From Paenibacillus glycanilyticus (GTDB lineage Bacteria; Bacillota; Bacilli; Paenibacillales; Paenibacillaceae): a DNA stretch of 61,749 nt. Below the pieces are notes generated by a model. It was not told the DNA's origin. It searched no databases and saw only the letters and a list, made by a program, of their open reading frames with translations. The stretch lies in the NCBI RefSeq assembly GCF_023715145.1, contig NZ_JAMBNP010000022.1:1-61749 (forward strand). Reading direction: 5' to 3'. This document shows, piece after piece, positions 1 through 8,559 of the stretch. How positions within the stretch are numbered: position 1 is the first letter of the stretch; each line of letters starts with the position of its first letter. A program made the translations under genes and the position numbers.

Positions 1-9
1 ACGCTTACG

Positions 10-126
10 TTTGGTGGCGATGGCGGAGGGGAACCACGCGTTCCCATACCGAACACGACCGTTAAGCCCTCCAGCGCCGATGGTACTTGGACCGCAGGGT
101 CCTGGGAGAGTAGGACGTCGCCAAGC
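10..126 (+). rRNA. rrf: 5S ribosomal RNA
   Basis: The sequence shows the Bacillus-type 5S pattern: it opens with TTTGGTGGCGATGGCGG, carries the conserved CCCATACCGAACACG segment, and ends GAGAGTAGGACGTCGCCAAGC, whose last bases pair with the first ones. It is the last gene of an rRNA operon whose 16S and 23S genes lie left of the window. A Rho-independent terminator follows at once. In B. subtilis the equivalent operon sits between gyrA and guaB. Confidence 0.95.
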
Positions 127-134
127 ACGAAGAG

Positions 135-163
135 CCTGTCGCATGATTGCGGCAGGTTTTTTT
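135..163 (+). terminator. rRNA operon terminator
   Basis: A 9-bp stem (135-143 with 148-156, one T-G pair) with a four-base loop is followed by seven T. It lies just after the 5S gene and closes the rRNA operon. Confidence 0.9.
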
Positions 164-251
164 GTGTTTATTTGTTTTCTAACGTTGCTCTGTCTTGCTC
201 GGCTATGCCATAATGTGAATATTTACAAGCTAATTCGAGAGGAGCATGTTG

Positions 252-1442
252 GTGAAGAAGGAAACGCGGTTGCTTACGATGGAGCAGTTCGAGGATATGA
301 TCGAGCTAAGTCAATTTGCATTCCAATATGAGATACCGGCAGTAAAGCTTGCCGAGTCCCGAGAACGTTTTGAGAAGGAAGAGACAGATCGATGGGGGGT
401 TTACATCGATGACAAGCTGGCCGCTCAACTGGCCGTGCTTGATCTACATACCTATATTGGGGGCAAACGATTCGCAATGGGCGGGATAGCCGGCGTATCC
501 ACTTGGCCAGAGTATAGACGCCAGGGCTTGGTTGCCGAGCTGCTCCATCATACTCTTGAGCAGATGAGAGAAAAGGGGCAGACCTTATCATTTCTTCATC
601 CCTTCCTGATCAGCTTCTACCGGAAATTTGGCTGGGAAGTCTATACCGATTTGAAGACCTATCGAATCGAAACGGGGCTTCTGCCGGCAAGAGCACAATA
701 CAATGGAACCATTAAAAGAGCGGAACAGAGCTATGAGCTGCTTAATCCGATATATATCGAATATGCCAAACGGGTAAACGGAGCATTGGACCGCTCCGCA
801 GCCTGGTGGAATTACCGGATTGCATCACGCAAGAAGGGACAAACGGTTATCTTTTTGGATACAGCGGGCGAACCTCAAGGATACGTGATTTATGAAGTGA
901 AGAATAGAGAGCTGTTTGTGCACGAGTTTATCGATCTGACAGAGGAAGCGCGTGGTGCTTTGTGGTCTTTCCTTGGCCAGCATGATTCTATGATTGACCG
1001 CCTGGAGATTAAGGTAGCTGCGGACGATGGGCTTGCTTATCTGCTGAACAACCCGCGGATTAAACAGGAGATCGAGCCTTATTTCATGGCCCGGATCGTG
1101 GATGTTGAACCCTTCCTGAAGGAGTATCCTTTTGAACCAAGCAGCAGCGGATCCGAGACAACGCTTATACTGGATATTAAGGATGAGCATGCCCCGTGGA
1201 ATGAAGGGTTGTTCGAAGTTCGTATTGCCTCGAACGGATCTGCGAATGTACAGCGGTTATCGGGAGAGACTAACGGAGAGCCAATCCGTACAGGAATTGG
1301 AGCGTTGGCAGCTATACTGACGGGGTACAAACGTCCGGCAGAGCTGCTTCGATACGGACAAATTCAAGGTGAAAGAAGCTTGGTGGAGCAATTGGAAAGA
1401 AGAGTTCCGGTACGAACAACGTTCCTTCCTGACTTTTTCTAA
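252..1442 (+). CDS. GNAT acetyltransferase, Eis-like
   Basis: A protein of about 396 residues with an N-terminal GNAT fold, including an acetyl-CoA loop of the type RRQGLVAELL near residue 90, and a long C-terminal half. This two-part layout is that of the Eis (enhanced intracellular survival) acetyltransferases, which modify amines; the substrate here cannot be told. GTG at 252 is preferred because AGAGGAG at 238-244 is seven bases upstream. The ATG at 246 is almost touching that site. It occupies the position of yaaC in B. subtilis, between the rRNA operon and guaB, but is a different protein. Confidence 0.8.
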   Translation: MKKETRLLTMEQFEDMIELSQFAFQYEIPAVKLAESRERFEKEETDRWGVYIDDKLAAQLAVLDLHTYIGGKRFAMGGIAGVSTWPEYRRQGLVAELLHHTLEQMREKGQTLSFLHPFLISFYRKFGWEVYTDLKTYRIETGLLPARAQYNGTIKRAEQSYELLNPIYIEYAKRVNGALDRSAAWWNYRIASRKKGQTVIFLDTAGEPQGYVIYEVKNRELFVHEFIDLTEEARGALWSFLGQHDSMIDRLEIKVAADDGLAYLLNNPRIKQEIEPYFMARIVDVEPFLKEYPFEPSSSGSETTLILDIKDEHAPWNEGLFEVRIASNGSANVQRLSGETNGEPIRTGIGALAAILTGYKRPAELLRYGQIQGERSLVEQLERRVPVRTTFLPDFF

Positions 1443-1531
1443 AGCGCTAACAATTAAATTGCCCGTTATTGGGTATTAAAAGGCTTACTTTCCTGCATTA
1501 GGGAACCGTTCCACACATAAACCTTACATCC

Positions 1532-1560
1532 TTGACAGCCCCTACCCCCTCTGATAATAT
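1532..1560 (+). promoter_or_regulatory. Sigma-A promoter of guaB
   Basis: TTGACA at 1532-1537, a 17-base spacer and TAATAT at 1555-1560 give a near-consensus vegetative promoter about 50 bases before the guaB start. No guanine riboswitch fold was seen in the short leader. Confidence 0.85.
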
Positions 1561-1608
1561 TGCAATAATATGCGTGAGAGGTATCAAAATTAAGGGAGGA
1601 ACTTACTC

Positions 1609-3066
1609 GTGTGGGAAACGAAATTCGCCAAAGAAGGCCTGACATTCGATGATGTACTGCTCGTACCGCGGAAATCTGTTGTGTTGCCTCGTGAATCGGA
1701 CGTATCTACAAAACTTAGCGAAGGCATCAAACTGAACATTCCGTTGATCAGCGCAGGGATGGACACTGTTACGGAGTCGGCTTTGGCGATTGCTATAGCT
1801 CGTGAGGGCGGAGTCGGCATTATTCATAAAAATATGTCGGTTGCTCAGCAGGCAGAAGAAGTTGATCGTGTTAAACGTTCGGAGAGCGGCGTTATTACAA
1901 ACCCATTCTCGTTGACACCTGATCATCACGTTTATGATGCGGAAGAACTGATGGGCAAATACCGTATTTCCGGTGTGCCGATCGTAGACAACGAACAGAA
2001 GCTGGTTGGTATCCTGACAAACCGCGACCTGCGTTTTGTTCATGATTATTCGATTAAAATCAACGAAGTAATGACTCGCACGGATCTTGTAACGGCACCT
2101 GTCGGAACGACTTTGCAAGAAGCGGAAGGCCTTCTTCAAAAGCATAAGATCGAGAAGCTTCCTCTCGTTGACGAGAACAATACGCTTAAAGGTCTTATTA
2201 CCATTAAAGATATCGAAAAAGCCATCCAATTCCCTAATGCGGCGAAAGACAAGCATGGCCGTCTGCTTTGCGGAGCTGCTGTTGGTATCGGCAAAGACAC
2301 GGCTGACCGCGCAGATGCACTCGTACAAGCAGGTATCGATGTATTGGTCGTTGACTCGGCGCATGGTCATCATATTAACATTATCGAAGCGGTTCGCAAG
2401 CTGCGTGCTAAGTACCCGGATCTTACGATCATCGCGGGTAACGTAGCAACGGGCGAAGCAACTCGTGATCTGATTGAAGCAGGCGCATCCGTTGTTAAAG
2501 TGGGCATCGGTCCTGGCTCGATTTGTACGACACGCGTTATCGCTGGTATTGGCGTACCGCAAATTACGGCTATCTACGATTGCGCTACTGTAGCTCGCGA
2601 ATATAATGTACCTGTCATTGCAGACGGCGGCATCAAATATTCCGGCGACATTACAAAAGCAATCGCTGCAGGCGCAAGCGCGATTATGATCGGCAGCTTG
2701 TTCGCAGGAACGGCTGAAAGCCCTGGCGAAACAGAAATTTTCCAAGGCCGCAGCTTCAAGGTATACCGCGGCATGGGCTCGCTTGGCGCTATGAAAGAAG
2801 GCAGTAAAGACCGTTACTTCCAAGAGAACGAGAGCAAGCTTGTTCCGGAAGGTATTGAAGGACGCGTTCCATTCAAAGGTCCTCTTGCTGATACCGTTCA
2901 TCAGCTGCTTGGCGGACTTCGCTCCGGTATGGGCTATTGCGGCACTAAAAATCTTGATGAGCTGCGTAACGATACGCAATTCATCCGGATCACAGGCTCC
3001 GGCCTTCGCGAAAGCCATCCGCATGATGTTCAAATTACGAAAGAAGCTCCAAACTACTCGCTGTAA
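1609..3066 (+). CDS. guaB: IMP dehydrogenase
   Basis: Catalyses the NAD-dependent oxidation of IMP to XMP, the committed step of guanine nucleotide synthesis. The 485-residue length is standard. The N-terminal barrel part (GLTFDDVLL) is followed by a CBS-domain pair at about residues 95-210, then the catalytic loop GIGPGSICTTR with its cysteine, the DGGIKYSGD phosphate-binding segment and the GMGS motif. The start is GTG at 1609, with AAGGGAGGA eight bases upstream. It has its own strong promoter and a strong terminator, so it is probably transcribed alone. Confidence 0.97.
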   Translation: MWETKFAKEGLTFDDVLLVPRKSVVLPRESDVSTKLSEGIKLNIPLISAGMDTVTESALAIAIAREGGVGIIHKNMSVAQQAEEVDRVKRSESGVITNPFSLTPDHHVYDAEELMGKYRISGVPIVDNEQKLVGILTNRDLRFVHDYSIKINEVMTRTDLVTAPVGTTLQEAEGLLQKHKIEKLPLVDENNTLKGLITIKDIEKAIQFPNAAKDKHGRLLCGAAVGIGKDTADRADALVQAGIDVLVVDSAHGHHINIIEAVRKLRAKYPDLTIIAGNVATGEATRDLIEAGASVVKVGIGPGSICTTRVIAGIGVPQITAIYDCATVAREYNVPVIADGGIKYSGDITKAIAAGASAIMIGSLFAGTAESPGETEIFQGRSFKVYRGMGSLGAMKEGSKDRYFQENESKLVPEGIEGRVPFKGPLADTVHQLLGGLRSGMGYCGTKNLDELRNDTQFIRITGSGLRESHPHDVQITKEAPNYSL

Positions 3067-3087
3067 TTACACGGGTAACGGGCAACG

Positions 3088-3122
3088 GCAGACAAGAGAC
3101 TAGGTCTCTTGTCTGCTTTTTT
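3088..3122 (+). terminator. guaB terminator
   Basis: A perfect 13-bp stem (3088-3100 with 3104-3116) with a three-base loop is followed by a T-run. Confidence 0.92.
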
Positions 3123-3234
3123 ATATCTAAATTTTTTTTAATCTCTACTCATAATCTCTTTGAAACGTTGATTCGCTAAGAGAAGTGGTAGAGTTGTTCC
3201 CGCTTATGCCCAAAAGTTGATTCTCTAGCATCGG

Positions 3235-3264
3235 TTTAACTCTACCTATCCCATGTGTTACAAT
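3235..3264 (+). promoter_or_regulatory. Candidate promoter of dacA
   Basis: TTTAAC at 3235-3240, an 18-base spacer and TACAAT at 3259-3264 lie about 40 bases before the dacA start. The -35 element is weak. Confidence 0.45.
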
Positions 3265-3303
3265 GAAATTCAAACGACTTAGGGATGAAAAGGGGAGAAA
3301 ACG

Positions 3304-4590
3304 TTGAAAGTATTGCCGGTAAGATTACGGTCGGTTGTAGTAGCTTTTGTAGCAGTTTTGGTAGCATTATCTTTGGGAACGTCCTCGGTAAACGCAGCAG
3401 GTACGCCGGGCGGCGAATGGGTGGAAAACTCCCTTGGCCTTGAGTTAAGTTCAGCCATCTTGATCGACGCCGACACGGGTCAGGTTGTATATGAAGTAAA
3501 TGCAGACGAGCCCCGTCCTCCTGCAAGCATGACCAAGATGATGACCGAATACATCGTCCTTGAACAAATTAAGAAGAAGTCGCTTACTTGGGATCAAATG
3601 ATTACGGTTAGCGAGGAAGCGGCATCAACTCCTCCTGACGGATCTCAGGTTTATTTGGCACAAGGCGAGCAATATAAGGTTAAAGACCTTTACATGGCTA
3701 TGGCTGTAGGCTCTGCAAACGATGCAACAATTGCTTTGGCTTCGGCTATCTCTGGCAGCGAGCAAGGCTTTGTTGATAAAATGAACGAAACCGCTCAGAA
3801 ACTCGGACTTACTTCCGCTCATTATACAAGTGCAACCGGTTTGGCTGACACGACAGTGATTTCGGCGAGAGACCAGGCAAAGCTGGCTCAGATCATTATT
3901 AAGCAGGATCCGGAATTTTTGGAGTATGCATCTACGACAGAATATCAATTCCGCCCTCGCGATGACAAACCAATCACTAATATTAACTGGATGCTTGGTT
4001 CAAACAAGAACAACACCTATCTGAAGGCTTTTGCCTACGATGGCGTTGATGGAATGAAGACAGGTTATATCTCGGCTGCCGGTTATACGTTTACGGGTAC
4101 AGTTAAACACGGCGACCAGCGTTACATCAGCGTTGTTATGAACGCGAAGTCAAAGGAAGCGCGCTTTAACGAAACCGCGAAGATGTACAACTACGCTTTC
4201 AACTCCTTGGAGAAGAAAACAATTGTTGCCGCAAAATCCGTGGTAGAAAAAGCAGAATCGGTTAAAATTAAAAAAGGTGTGAAAAAATCGGTTCCGATCA
4301 TTACAGAATCCGACATTTCGCTTCTCGTGAAAAAAGGCGTTGAGCCGAAGATCGAGCTTACCGGCTTTGAGCTTAAAAAACCGGAGGAGCTTGTTGCTCC
4401 AATCAAAGCCGGCCAAGTAGTAGGTACGGCAACGTACAAATATACCGATGAGCAAGGCAAAGCGCTGGAGAAAAAGGTCAATCTCATCGCCAGCAAAGAC
4501 GTGAAGAAAGCAAGCTGGTTCGCGCTGATGTTCCGCGGTATCGGCAGCTTCTTCTCGAGTTTGTTTAACGGTATCGTGGATTTGTTCTAA
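3304..4590 (+). CDS. dacA: D-alanyl-D-alanine carboxypeptidase (PBP5)
   Basis: A low-molecular-mass penicillin-binding protein that trims the terminal D-Ala from peptidoglycan stem peptides. It has a Sec signal peptide ending near the VNAAG site at about residue 32. The serine-hydrolase motifs are present: SMTK (SxxK), SAN, and KTG in the GMKTGY segment. A C-terminal beta domain and an amphipathic C-terminal helix (FRGIGSFFSSLFNGIVDLF) for membrane anchoring follow. The start is TTG, with AAGGGGAG about eight bases upstream. The order guaB-dacA-pdxS is the same as in B. subtilis. Confidence 0.95.
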   Translation: MKVLPVRLRSVVVAFVAVLVALSLGTSSVNAAGTPGGEWVENSLGLELSSAILIDADTGQVVYEVNADEPRPPASMTKMMTEYIVLEQIKKKSLTWDQMITVSEEAASTPPDGSQVYLAQGEQYKVKDLYMAMAVGSANDATIALASAISGSEQGFVDKMNETAQKLGLTSAHYTSATGLADTTVISARDQAKLAQIIIKQDPEFLEYASTTEYQFRPRDDKPITNINWMLGSNKNNTYLKAFAYDGVDGMKTGYISAAGYTFTGTVKHGDQRYISVVMNAKSKEARFNETAKMYNYAFNSLEKKTIVAAKSVVEKAESVKIKKGVKKSVPIITESDISLLVKKGVEPKIELTGFELKKPEELVAPIKAGQVVGTATYKYTDEQGKALEKKVNLIASKDVKKASWFALMFRGIGSFFSSLFNGIVDLF

Positions 4591-4713
4591 ATCTTGTTGC
4601 TGACTTGTTCTAAACCGTGCCAGGGAAGGCAAATCAAGGGTTGTCGATTAATGGCCCATCCTGTAAAATAAATGGTTAGAGTAAGCGGAGAGCTTCAACT
4701 AAATAAGCGATTA

Positions 4714-4744
4714 AGCGCATAGCCCCCATTGCGGGGGCTGCGCT
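4714..4744 (+). promoter_or_regulatory. Leader hairpin before pdxS
   Basis: AGCGC, AT bulge, AGCCCCC, loop ATTGC, GGGGGCT, GCGCT form a 12-bp GC-rich hairpin that ends seven bases before the pdxS Shine-Dalgarno sequence. It has no T-run, so it may stabilise or process the mRNA, or end dacA transcripts inefficiently. Confidence 0.6.
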
Positions 4745-4768
4745 CCATTTTAAGGAGGATTTCTAAGC

Positions 4769-5650
4769 ATGGAAACAGGAACTTCGCGCGTAAAACGCGG
4801 CATGGCAGAAATGCAAAAAGGCGGCGTCATCATGGACGTTATGAACGCCGAGCAAGCGAAAATTGCGGAAGCAGCAGGCGCAACTGCCGTTATGGCACTG
4901 GAACGCGTACCTTCTGATATCCGCGCAGCAGGCGGCGTAGCCCGTATGGCTGACCCTACAATCGTAGAAGAAGTAATGAAAGTGGTATCGATTCCGGTTA
5001 TGGCGAAAGCTCGTATCGGTCATATTACTGAAGCACGCGTACTCGAATCGATGGGCGTTGATTATATCGACGAGAGCGAAGTACTGACTCCTGCGGACGA
5101 AGTATTCCATATCAGCAAGAATGAATTTACCGTACCTTTCGTATGTGGTGCGAAAGACCTGGGTGAAGCACTTCGCCGTATCCAAGAAGGCGCCGCTATG
5201 CTTCGTACCAAAGGCGAGCCGGGAACAGGCAACATCGTTGAAGCTGTGCGTCACCTTCGTCTGATTAACGGCCAAATCCGCAAAGTACAAAACTTGTCCA
5301 AGGACGAGCTGTACCATGAAGCGAAGGTATTAGGCGTTCCTTACGACCTGTTACTGCAAGTTAGCGAGAGCGGCAAACTGCCGGTTGTTAACTTCGCGGC
5401 AGGCGGCGTTGCAACTCCAGCTGACGCGGCACTGATGATGGAACTTGGCGCTGACGGCGTATTCGTTGGTTCCGGTATCTTCAAATCGGACAGCCCTGAG
5501 AAATTCGCTCGTGCGATCGTTGAAGCAACTACGCATTTCAAAGATTACAAGCTGATCGCGGAAGTATCCAAGAACCTGGGTACTCCAATGAAAGGCATTG
5601 AAATTTCGAAGCTGCATGCAGCTGAGCGTATGCAAGACCGCGGTCTGTAA
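4769..5650 (+). CDS. pdxS: Pyridoxal 5'-phosphate synthase subunit PdxS
   Basis: The synthase subunit of the DXP-independent vitamin B6 pathway. It condenses ribose 5-phosphate, glyceraldehyde 3-phosphate and ammonia to PLP. The 293-residue beta-alpha barrel is one of the most conserved bacterial proteins. Visible features are the start (VKRGMAEMQKGGVIMDV), the PVMAKARIGH stretch with the lysine that binds the sugar, and the phosphate-binding GVFVGSGIF loop near the C-terminus. The start ATG has AAGGAGG ten bases upstream. It is followed 31 bases later by pdxT, its ammonia-supplying partner. Confidence 0.98.
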   Translation: METGTSRVKRGMAEMQKGGVIMDVMNAEQAKIAEAAGATAVMALERVPSDIRAAGGVARMADPTIVEEVMKVVSIPVMAKARIGHITEARVLESMGVDYIDESEVLTPADEVFHISKNEFTVPFVCGAKDLGEALRRIQEGAAMLRTKGEPGTGNIVEAVRHLRLINGQIRKVQNLSKDELYHEAKVLGVPYDLLLQVSESGKLPVVNFAAGGVATPADAALMMELGADGVFVGSGIFKSDSPEKFARAIVEATTHFKDYKLIAEVSKNLGTPMKGIEISKLHAAERMQDRGL

Positions 5651-5681
5651 GAAGCGGTATTTATAGAAAGGCGTGTAGGCG

Positions 5682-6269
5682 ATGAAAATTGGTGTACTTG
5701 CGCTTCAAGGCGCAGTAGCAGAGCATATACGCAGTTTGGAGGCGGCGGGCGCGGAAGCGGTCGCCGTTAAACGAATTGAAGAGCTTGCCGAGCTCGACGG
5801 TATCGTTATTCCAGGCGGCGAAAGCACGACAATCGGCAAGCTGATCCGCAAATACGGCTTCCTCGAAGCTCTTCAGGAGTTCTCGAAGCAAGGCAAGCCG
5901 CTTTTCGGAACATGTGCCGGCCTTATTATTTTGGCGGACAAAATTGATGGCCAGGATGATGCGCATCTAGAGCTGATGGATATGGTTGTAGCGCGTAATG
6001 CCTTCGGCCGCCAGCGTGAAAGCTTCGAGACGGATCTTCCGATCAAAGGGATCGACGAACCGATCCGTGCGGTGTTCATCCGTGCTCCTCTCATCAAAGA
6101 AGTTGGCAGCAGCGTTGACGTATTGTCCGTATACAACGATGAGATTGTAGCAGCAAGACAAGGGCATCTGCTCGCTTGCTCCTTCCATCCAGAGCTTACG
6201 GACGATTACCGTCTGCATGCGTATTTTGTCGATATGGTTAAAGAAGCGACTAAAACAACTTCGAAGTAA
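5682..6269 (+). CDS. pdxT: PLP synthase glutaminase subunit PdxT
   Basis: A class I glutamine amidotransferase that hydrolyses glutamine and channels ammonia to PdxS. The 195-residue protein starts MKIGVLALQGAVAEH and has the oxyanion segment PGGESTTIG. The catalytic Cys is in FGTCAGLIILA and the His-Glu pair in SFHPEL. It sits directly after pdxS and 35 bases before serS, giving a pdxS-pdxT-serS transcript as in B. subtilis. Confidence 0.97.
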   Translation: MKIGVLALQGAVAEHIRSLEAAGAEAVAVKRIEELAELDGIVIPGGESTTIGKLIRKYGFLEALQEFSKQGKPLFGTCAGLIILADKIDGQDDAHLELMDMVVARNAFGRQRESFETDLPIKGIDEPIRAVFIRAPLIKEVGSSVDVLSVYNDEIVAARQGHLLACSFHPELTDDYRLHAYFVDMVKEATKTTSK

Positions 6270-6304
6270 AGGTACTTCGTAAGCATTAGAGAGGGGCAAC
6301 TGTC

Positions 6305-7588
6305 GTGTTGGACGTGAAATGGCTGCGTAACGAATATGAGCAGGTGGAGAAGGCGCTGAACAACCGTGGCGCTTCGCTCGACCTTATTTCCGGTTTTCCG
6401 GAGCTGGACGTGAAGCGTCGGGACCTGCTCGTTGAAACAGATAATTTGAAGAACCGCCGTAATACGGTATCCCAGGAAGTAGCCAAGCTGAAGAAATCCG
6501 GCGGCGATGCTGAAGCATTGATCGTAGAGATGCGTGAAGTTGGCGACCGGATTAAAGAGCTGGATGAAGAAATTCGTGTCATCGAATCGCAAGTGGAAGA
6601 GCTTATGCTGTCGATTCCGAATCTGCCTCATGAAAGCGTGCCGGTAGGCGCTTCGGAAGAAGACAATGTCGAGATTCGACGTCATGGCGAGCAAACGGCC
6701 TTCGACTTCGAGCCGAAAGCCCATTACGACCTTGCGCAGGATCTGGGGATTCTCGATTTCGAGCGTGCGGGTAAAGTAACAGGCTCGCGCTTTACCTTCT
6801 ACCGTGGTCTTGGCGCACGTCTTGAGCGTGCCCTGATCAGCTTCATGATGGATCTTCACAGTGACCAGCATGGCTATGAAGAAGTGCTGCCGCCTTATCT
6901 TGTTAATCGTGACAGCTTAATCGGTACGGGCCAGCTTCCGAAGTTCGAAGAGGATTTGTTCAAAATCAGCGATTCTGACTACTTCCTTATTCCAACGGCT
7001 GAAGTGCCGGTAACAAACCTTCATCGGGAAGAGATTCTGTCCAATGAAGAGCTGCCGAAGTATTTTGTCGCTTACAGCTCATGCTTCCGCTCGGAGGCAG
7101 GCGCAGCTGGCCGCGATACGCGTGGTCTGATCCGTCAGCATCAATTCAATAAGGTCGAGCTGATCAAGCTGGCGAAGCCCGAGGAGTCGTACGATGAGCT
7201 GGAGAAAATGACGGCTAACGCAGAGAAGGTTCTGCAGCTGCTTGGTCTGCCTTACCGCGTACTGGCGCTTTGCACGGGCGATATGGGCTTTACGGCAGCT
7301 AAGACGTATGATCTGGAAGTATGGCTGCCTAGCGCGGGTACTTACCGCGAGATCTCGTCCTGCTCGAACGTAGAGGACTTCCAAGCACGCCGTGCGGGCA
7401 TTCGTTTCCGCCGCGAAGCGAAGAGCAAACCGGAATTTGTGCATACATTGAACGGATCGGGTCTGGCTGTAGGCCGTACGTTTGCGGCTATCCTGGAGAA
7501 CTATCAGCAAGCGGATGGTACGATTATTGTTCCGGAAGTTCTCCGTCCCTATATGGGCGGACTGGACAAAATCAACCCGCGAGCATAA
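6305..7588 (+). CDS. serS: Seryl-tRNA synthetase
   Basis: A class II aminoacyl-tRNA synthetase that charges tRNA-Ser. The N-terminal 110 residues form the tRNA-binding coiled coil. The catalytic part has motif 2 (YSSCFRSEAG) and motif 3 (GSGLAVGRTFAAILE). The start is GTG followed by TTG, with GAGAGGGG about eight bases upstream, which gives the family-typical MLDVKWLR. The 35-base gap after pdxT has no room for a T-box leader, although B. subtilis serS has one. A tRNA-Ser gene follows 79 bases downstream. Confidence 0.97.
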   Translation: MLDVKWLRNEYEQVEKALNNRGASLDLISGFPELDVKRRDLLVETDNLKNRRNTVSQEVAKLKKSGGDAEALIVEMREVGDRIKELDEEIRVIESQVEELMLSIPNLPHESVPVGASEEDNVEIRRHGEQTAFDFEPKAHYDLAQDLGILDFERAGKVTGSRFTFYRGLGARLERALISFMMDLHSDQHGYEEVLPPYLVNRDSLIGTGQLPKFEEDLFKISDSDYFLIPTAEVPVTNLHREEILSNEELPKYFVAYSSCFRSEAGAAGRDTRGLIRQHQFNKVELIKLAKPEESYDELEKMTANAEKVLQLLGLPYRVLALCTGDMGFTAAKTYDLEVWLPSAGTYREISSCSNVEDFQARRAGIRFRREAKSKPEFVHTLNGSGLAVGRTFAAILENYQQADGTIIVPEVLRPYMGGLDKINPRA

Positions 7589-7615
7589 ATAATTTACCAT
7601 GGGCCAAAAATGCAG

Positions 7616-7645
7616 TTGATTATGGTTTTTGGCCTGTGGTACAAT
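7616..7645 (+). promoter_or_regulatory. Promoter of tRNA-Ser
   Basis: TTGATT at 7616-7621, an 18-base spacer and TACAAT at 7640-7645 precede the tRNA by 22 bases. An imperfect inverted repeat (7596-7610 with 7626-7640) overlaps the promoter. Confidence 0.7.
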
Positions 7646-7667
7646 AGTCTTTGTCAGTTCTTAATAC

Positions 7668-7756
7668 GGAGAGGTACCGAAGCGGTCATAACGGGGCGGT
7701 CTTGAAAACCGTTAGGGTGCAAGCCCACGTGGGTTCGAGTCCCACCCTCTCCGCCA
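7668..7756 (+). tRNA. tRNA-Ser (anticodon TGA)
   Basis: An 89-base class II tRNA. The acceptor arms GGAGAGG (7668-7674) and CCTCTCC (7746-7752) pair, CCA is encoded, the anticodon loop CTTGAAA contains TGA, and there is a long variable arm. It follows serS, the gene for the enzyme that charges it. Confidence 0.97.
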
Positions 7757-7787
7757 GTTTTTAAACAGCATATACATACATAAGATA

Positions 7788-7817
7788 CGTCCGAGACTTA
7801 GGTCTCGGGCGTTTTTT
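7788..7817 (+). terminator. Terminator after tRNA-Ser
   Basis: A 10-bp stem (7788-7797 with 7802-7811, one T-G pair), loop TTAG, then six T. Confidence 0.9.
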
Positions 7818-7855
7818 GTTTCTGGGGATAACATAATCTGCTGAAGTTGTGTACT

Positions 7856-7932
7856 TGTGCATAAACCCTTGACCAGCCTTATACACAGCGCTGTGAATAA
7901 AGTGGAGAATATGTGGATAAGTCTGTGGATAA
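7856..7932. promoter_or_regulatory. Cluster of five DnaA boxes
   Basis: Five matches to the DnaA box TTATNCACA lie in 77 bp. They are TTATGCACA (7856-7864, minus), TTATACACA (7879-7887, plus), TTATTCACA (7892-7900, minus), and the perfect TTATCCACA at 7912-7920 and 7924-7932 (both minus). The cluster is in the gap between the tRNA terminator and the gene at 8004. Such clusters near the origin titrate DnaA or let DnaA act as a transcription factor. Confidence 0.75.
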
Positions 7933-8003
7933 GGTGAGTGGCCGAAGCCGAATAATTCGAATCGCATTGCCGCATCTTATAGGTTGTGGAGGTGCTTTTA
8001 CTA

Positions 8004-8348
8004 ATGGCTAATGACAAGCTTCAAATTGATCAGAATCAGCTTGTGGCTGCTTGGCAGCGTACCTTGCCAGAGTGGATAAAGGATGCGGACAACTGCGAAG
8101 TTCTTGCAGATGAAGCGGATCCCAAGGCACTGCGCGTCACAATTAACACGGCAGGACATCAAGCTTATTCCTTTGACTTCAAGGTATGTTATGTGGATAG
8201 CCGCGAAGTGAAGGTCGAAGTGGTTGACGTGGAAAAGAACAACGTGTCGATTGACGAACGAACCGATCCGATGCAGCAGCTCATTCAGGATTACACCCGT
8301 CACCTGCATGAATGCGCACAAGCGCTTCATCAGTTGACGCATGCGTAG
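8004..8348 (+). CDS. Unknown small protein, sspP neighbour
   Basis: I do not recognise this 114-residue soluble, acidic protein. It has no signal peptide or membrane segment; the middle alternates strand-like segments (ALRVTINTAG, YSFDFKVCYVD, EVKVEVVDVE) and the end is helical and rich in His and Gln. ATG at 8004 is chosen because TGGAGGTG is about ten bases upstream; the in-frame GTG at 7986 overlaps that site. It lies just downstream of the DnaA-box cluster and 12 bases before the next small gene, so it is probably first in a three-gene unit ending with sspP. Confidence 0.7.
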   Translation: MANDKLQIDQNQLVAAWQRTLPEWIKDADNCEVLADEADPKALRVTINTAGHQAYSFDFKVCYVDSREVKVEVVDVEKNNVSIDERTDPMQQLIQDYTRHLHECAQALHQLTHA

Positions 8349-8360
8349 GAGGAACCAATC

Positions 8361-8537
8361 ATGACGAAGGCAAAAGGCTCGCTCGACAAGAATTTGTCCA
8401 ACGTAGTGGATGATTTGGCGCAAACTCCGGTTAACAGTCATCAAGCTCAGCAATTGAATCAGGATGCTAATGACAGACGCCATCAGGACGCGTTAAATCA
8501 TGATCAACCGACGGATATGACGCATCAACGCAGTTAA
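8361..8537 (+). CDS. 58-residue hydrophilic protein
   Basis: A short gene with a good site (AGGAGG nine bases before ATG). The product starts MTKAKGSLDKNLSNVV and is very rich in Asn, Asp, Gln and His, with no hydrophobic core, as in small spore-core proteins. It does not match any SASP family that I can name. It lies between the unknown gene at 8004 and sspP, with gaps of 12 and 22 bases, which suggests co-transcription in the developing spore. Confidence 0.65.
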   Translation: MTKAKGSLDKNLSNVVDDLAQTPVNSHQAQQLNQDANDRRHQDALNHDQPTDMTHQRS

Positions 8538-8559
8538 CCTTTGCTAGGAGGCGTTCAGC

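Noticed and set aside
246..248. ATG as start of the Eis-like gene
   Set aside because: The ribosome-binding site ends one base before it; GTG at 252 has normal spacing.
1603..3033. Long minus-strand open frame of 476 residues opposite guaB
   Set aside because: It is the shadow of a highly coding plus strand; it has no ribosome-binding site and its composition (many Cys, Phe, Arg, Asn) is unlike a real protein.
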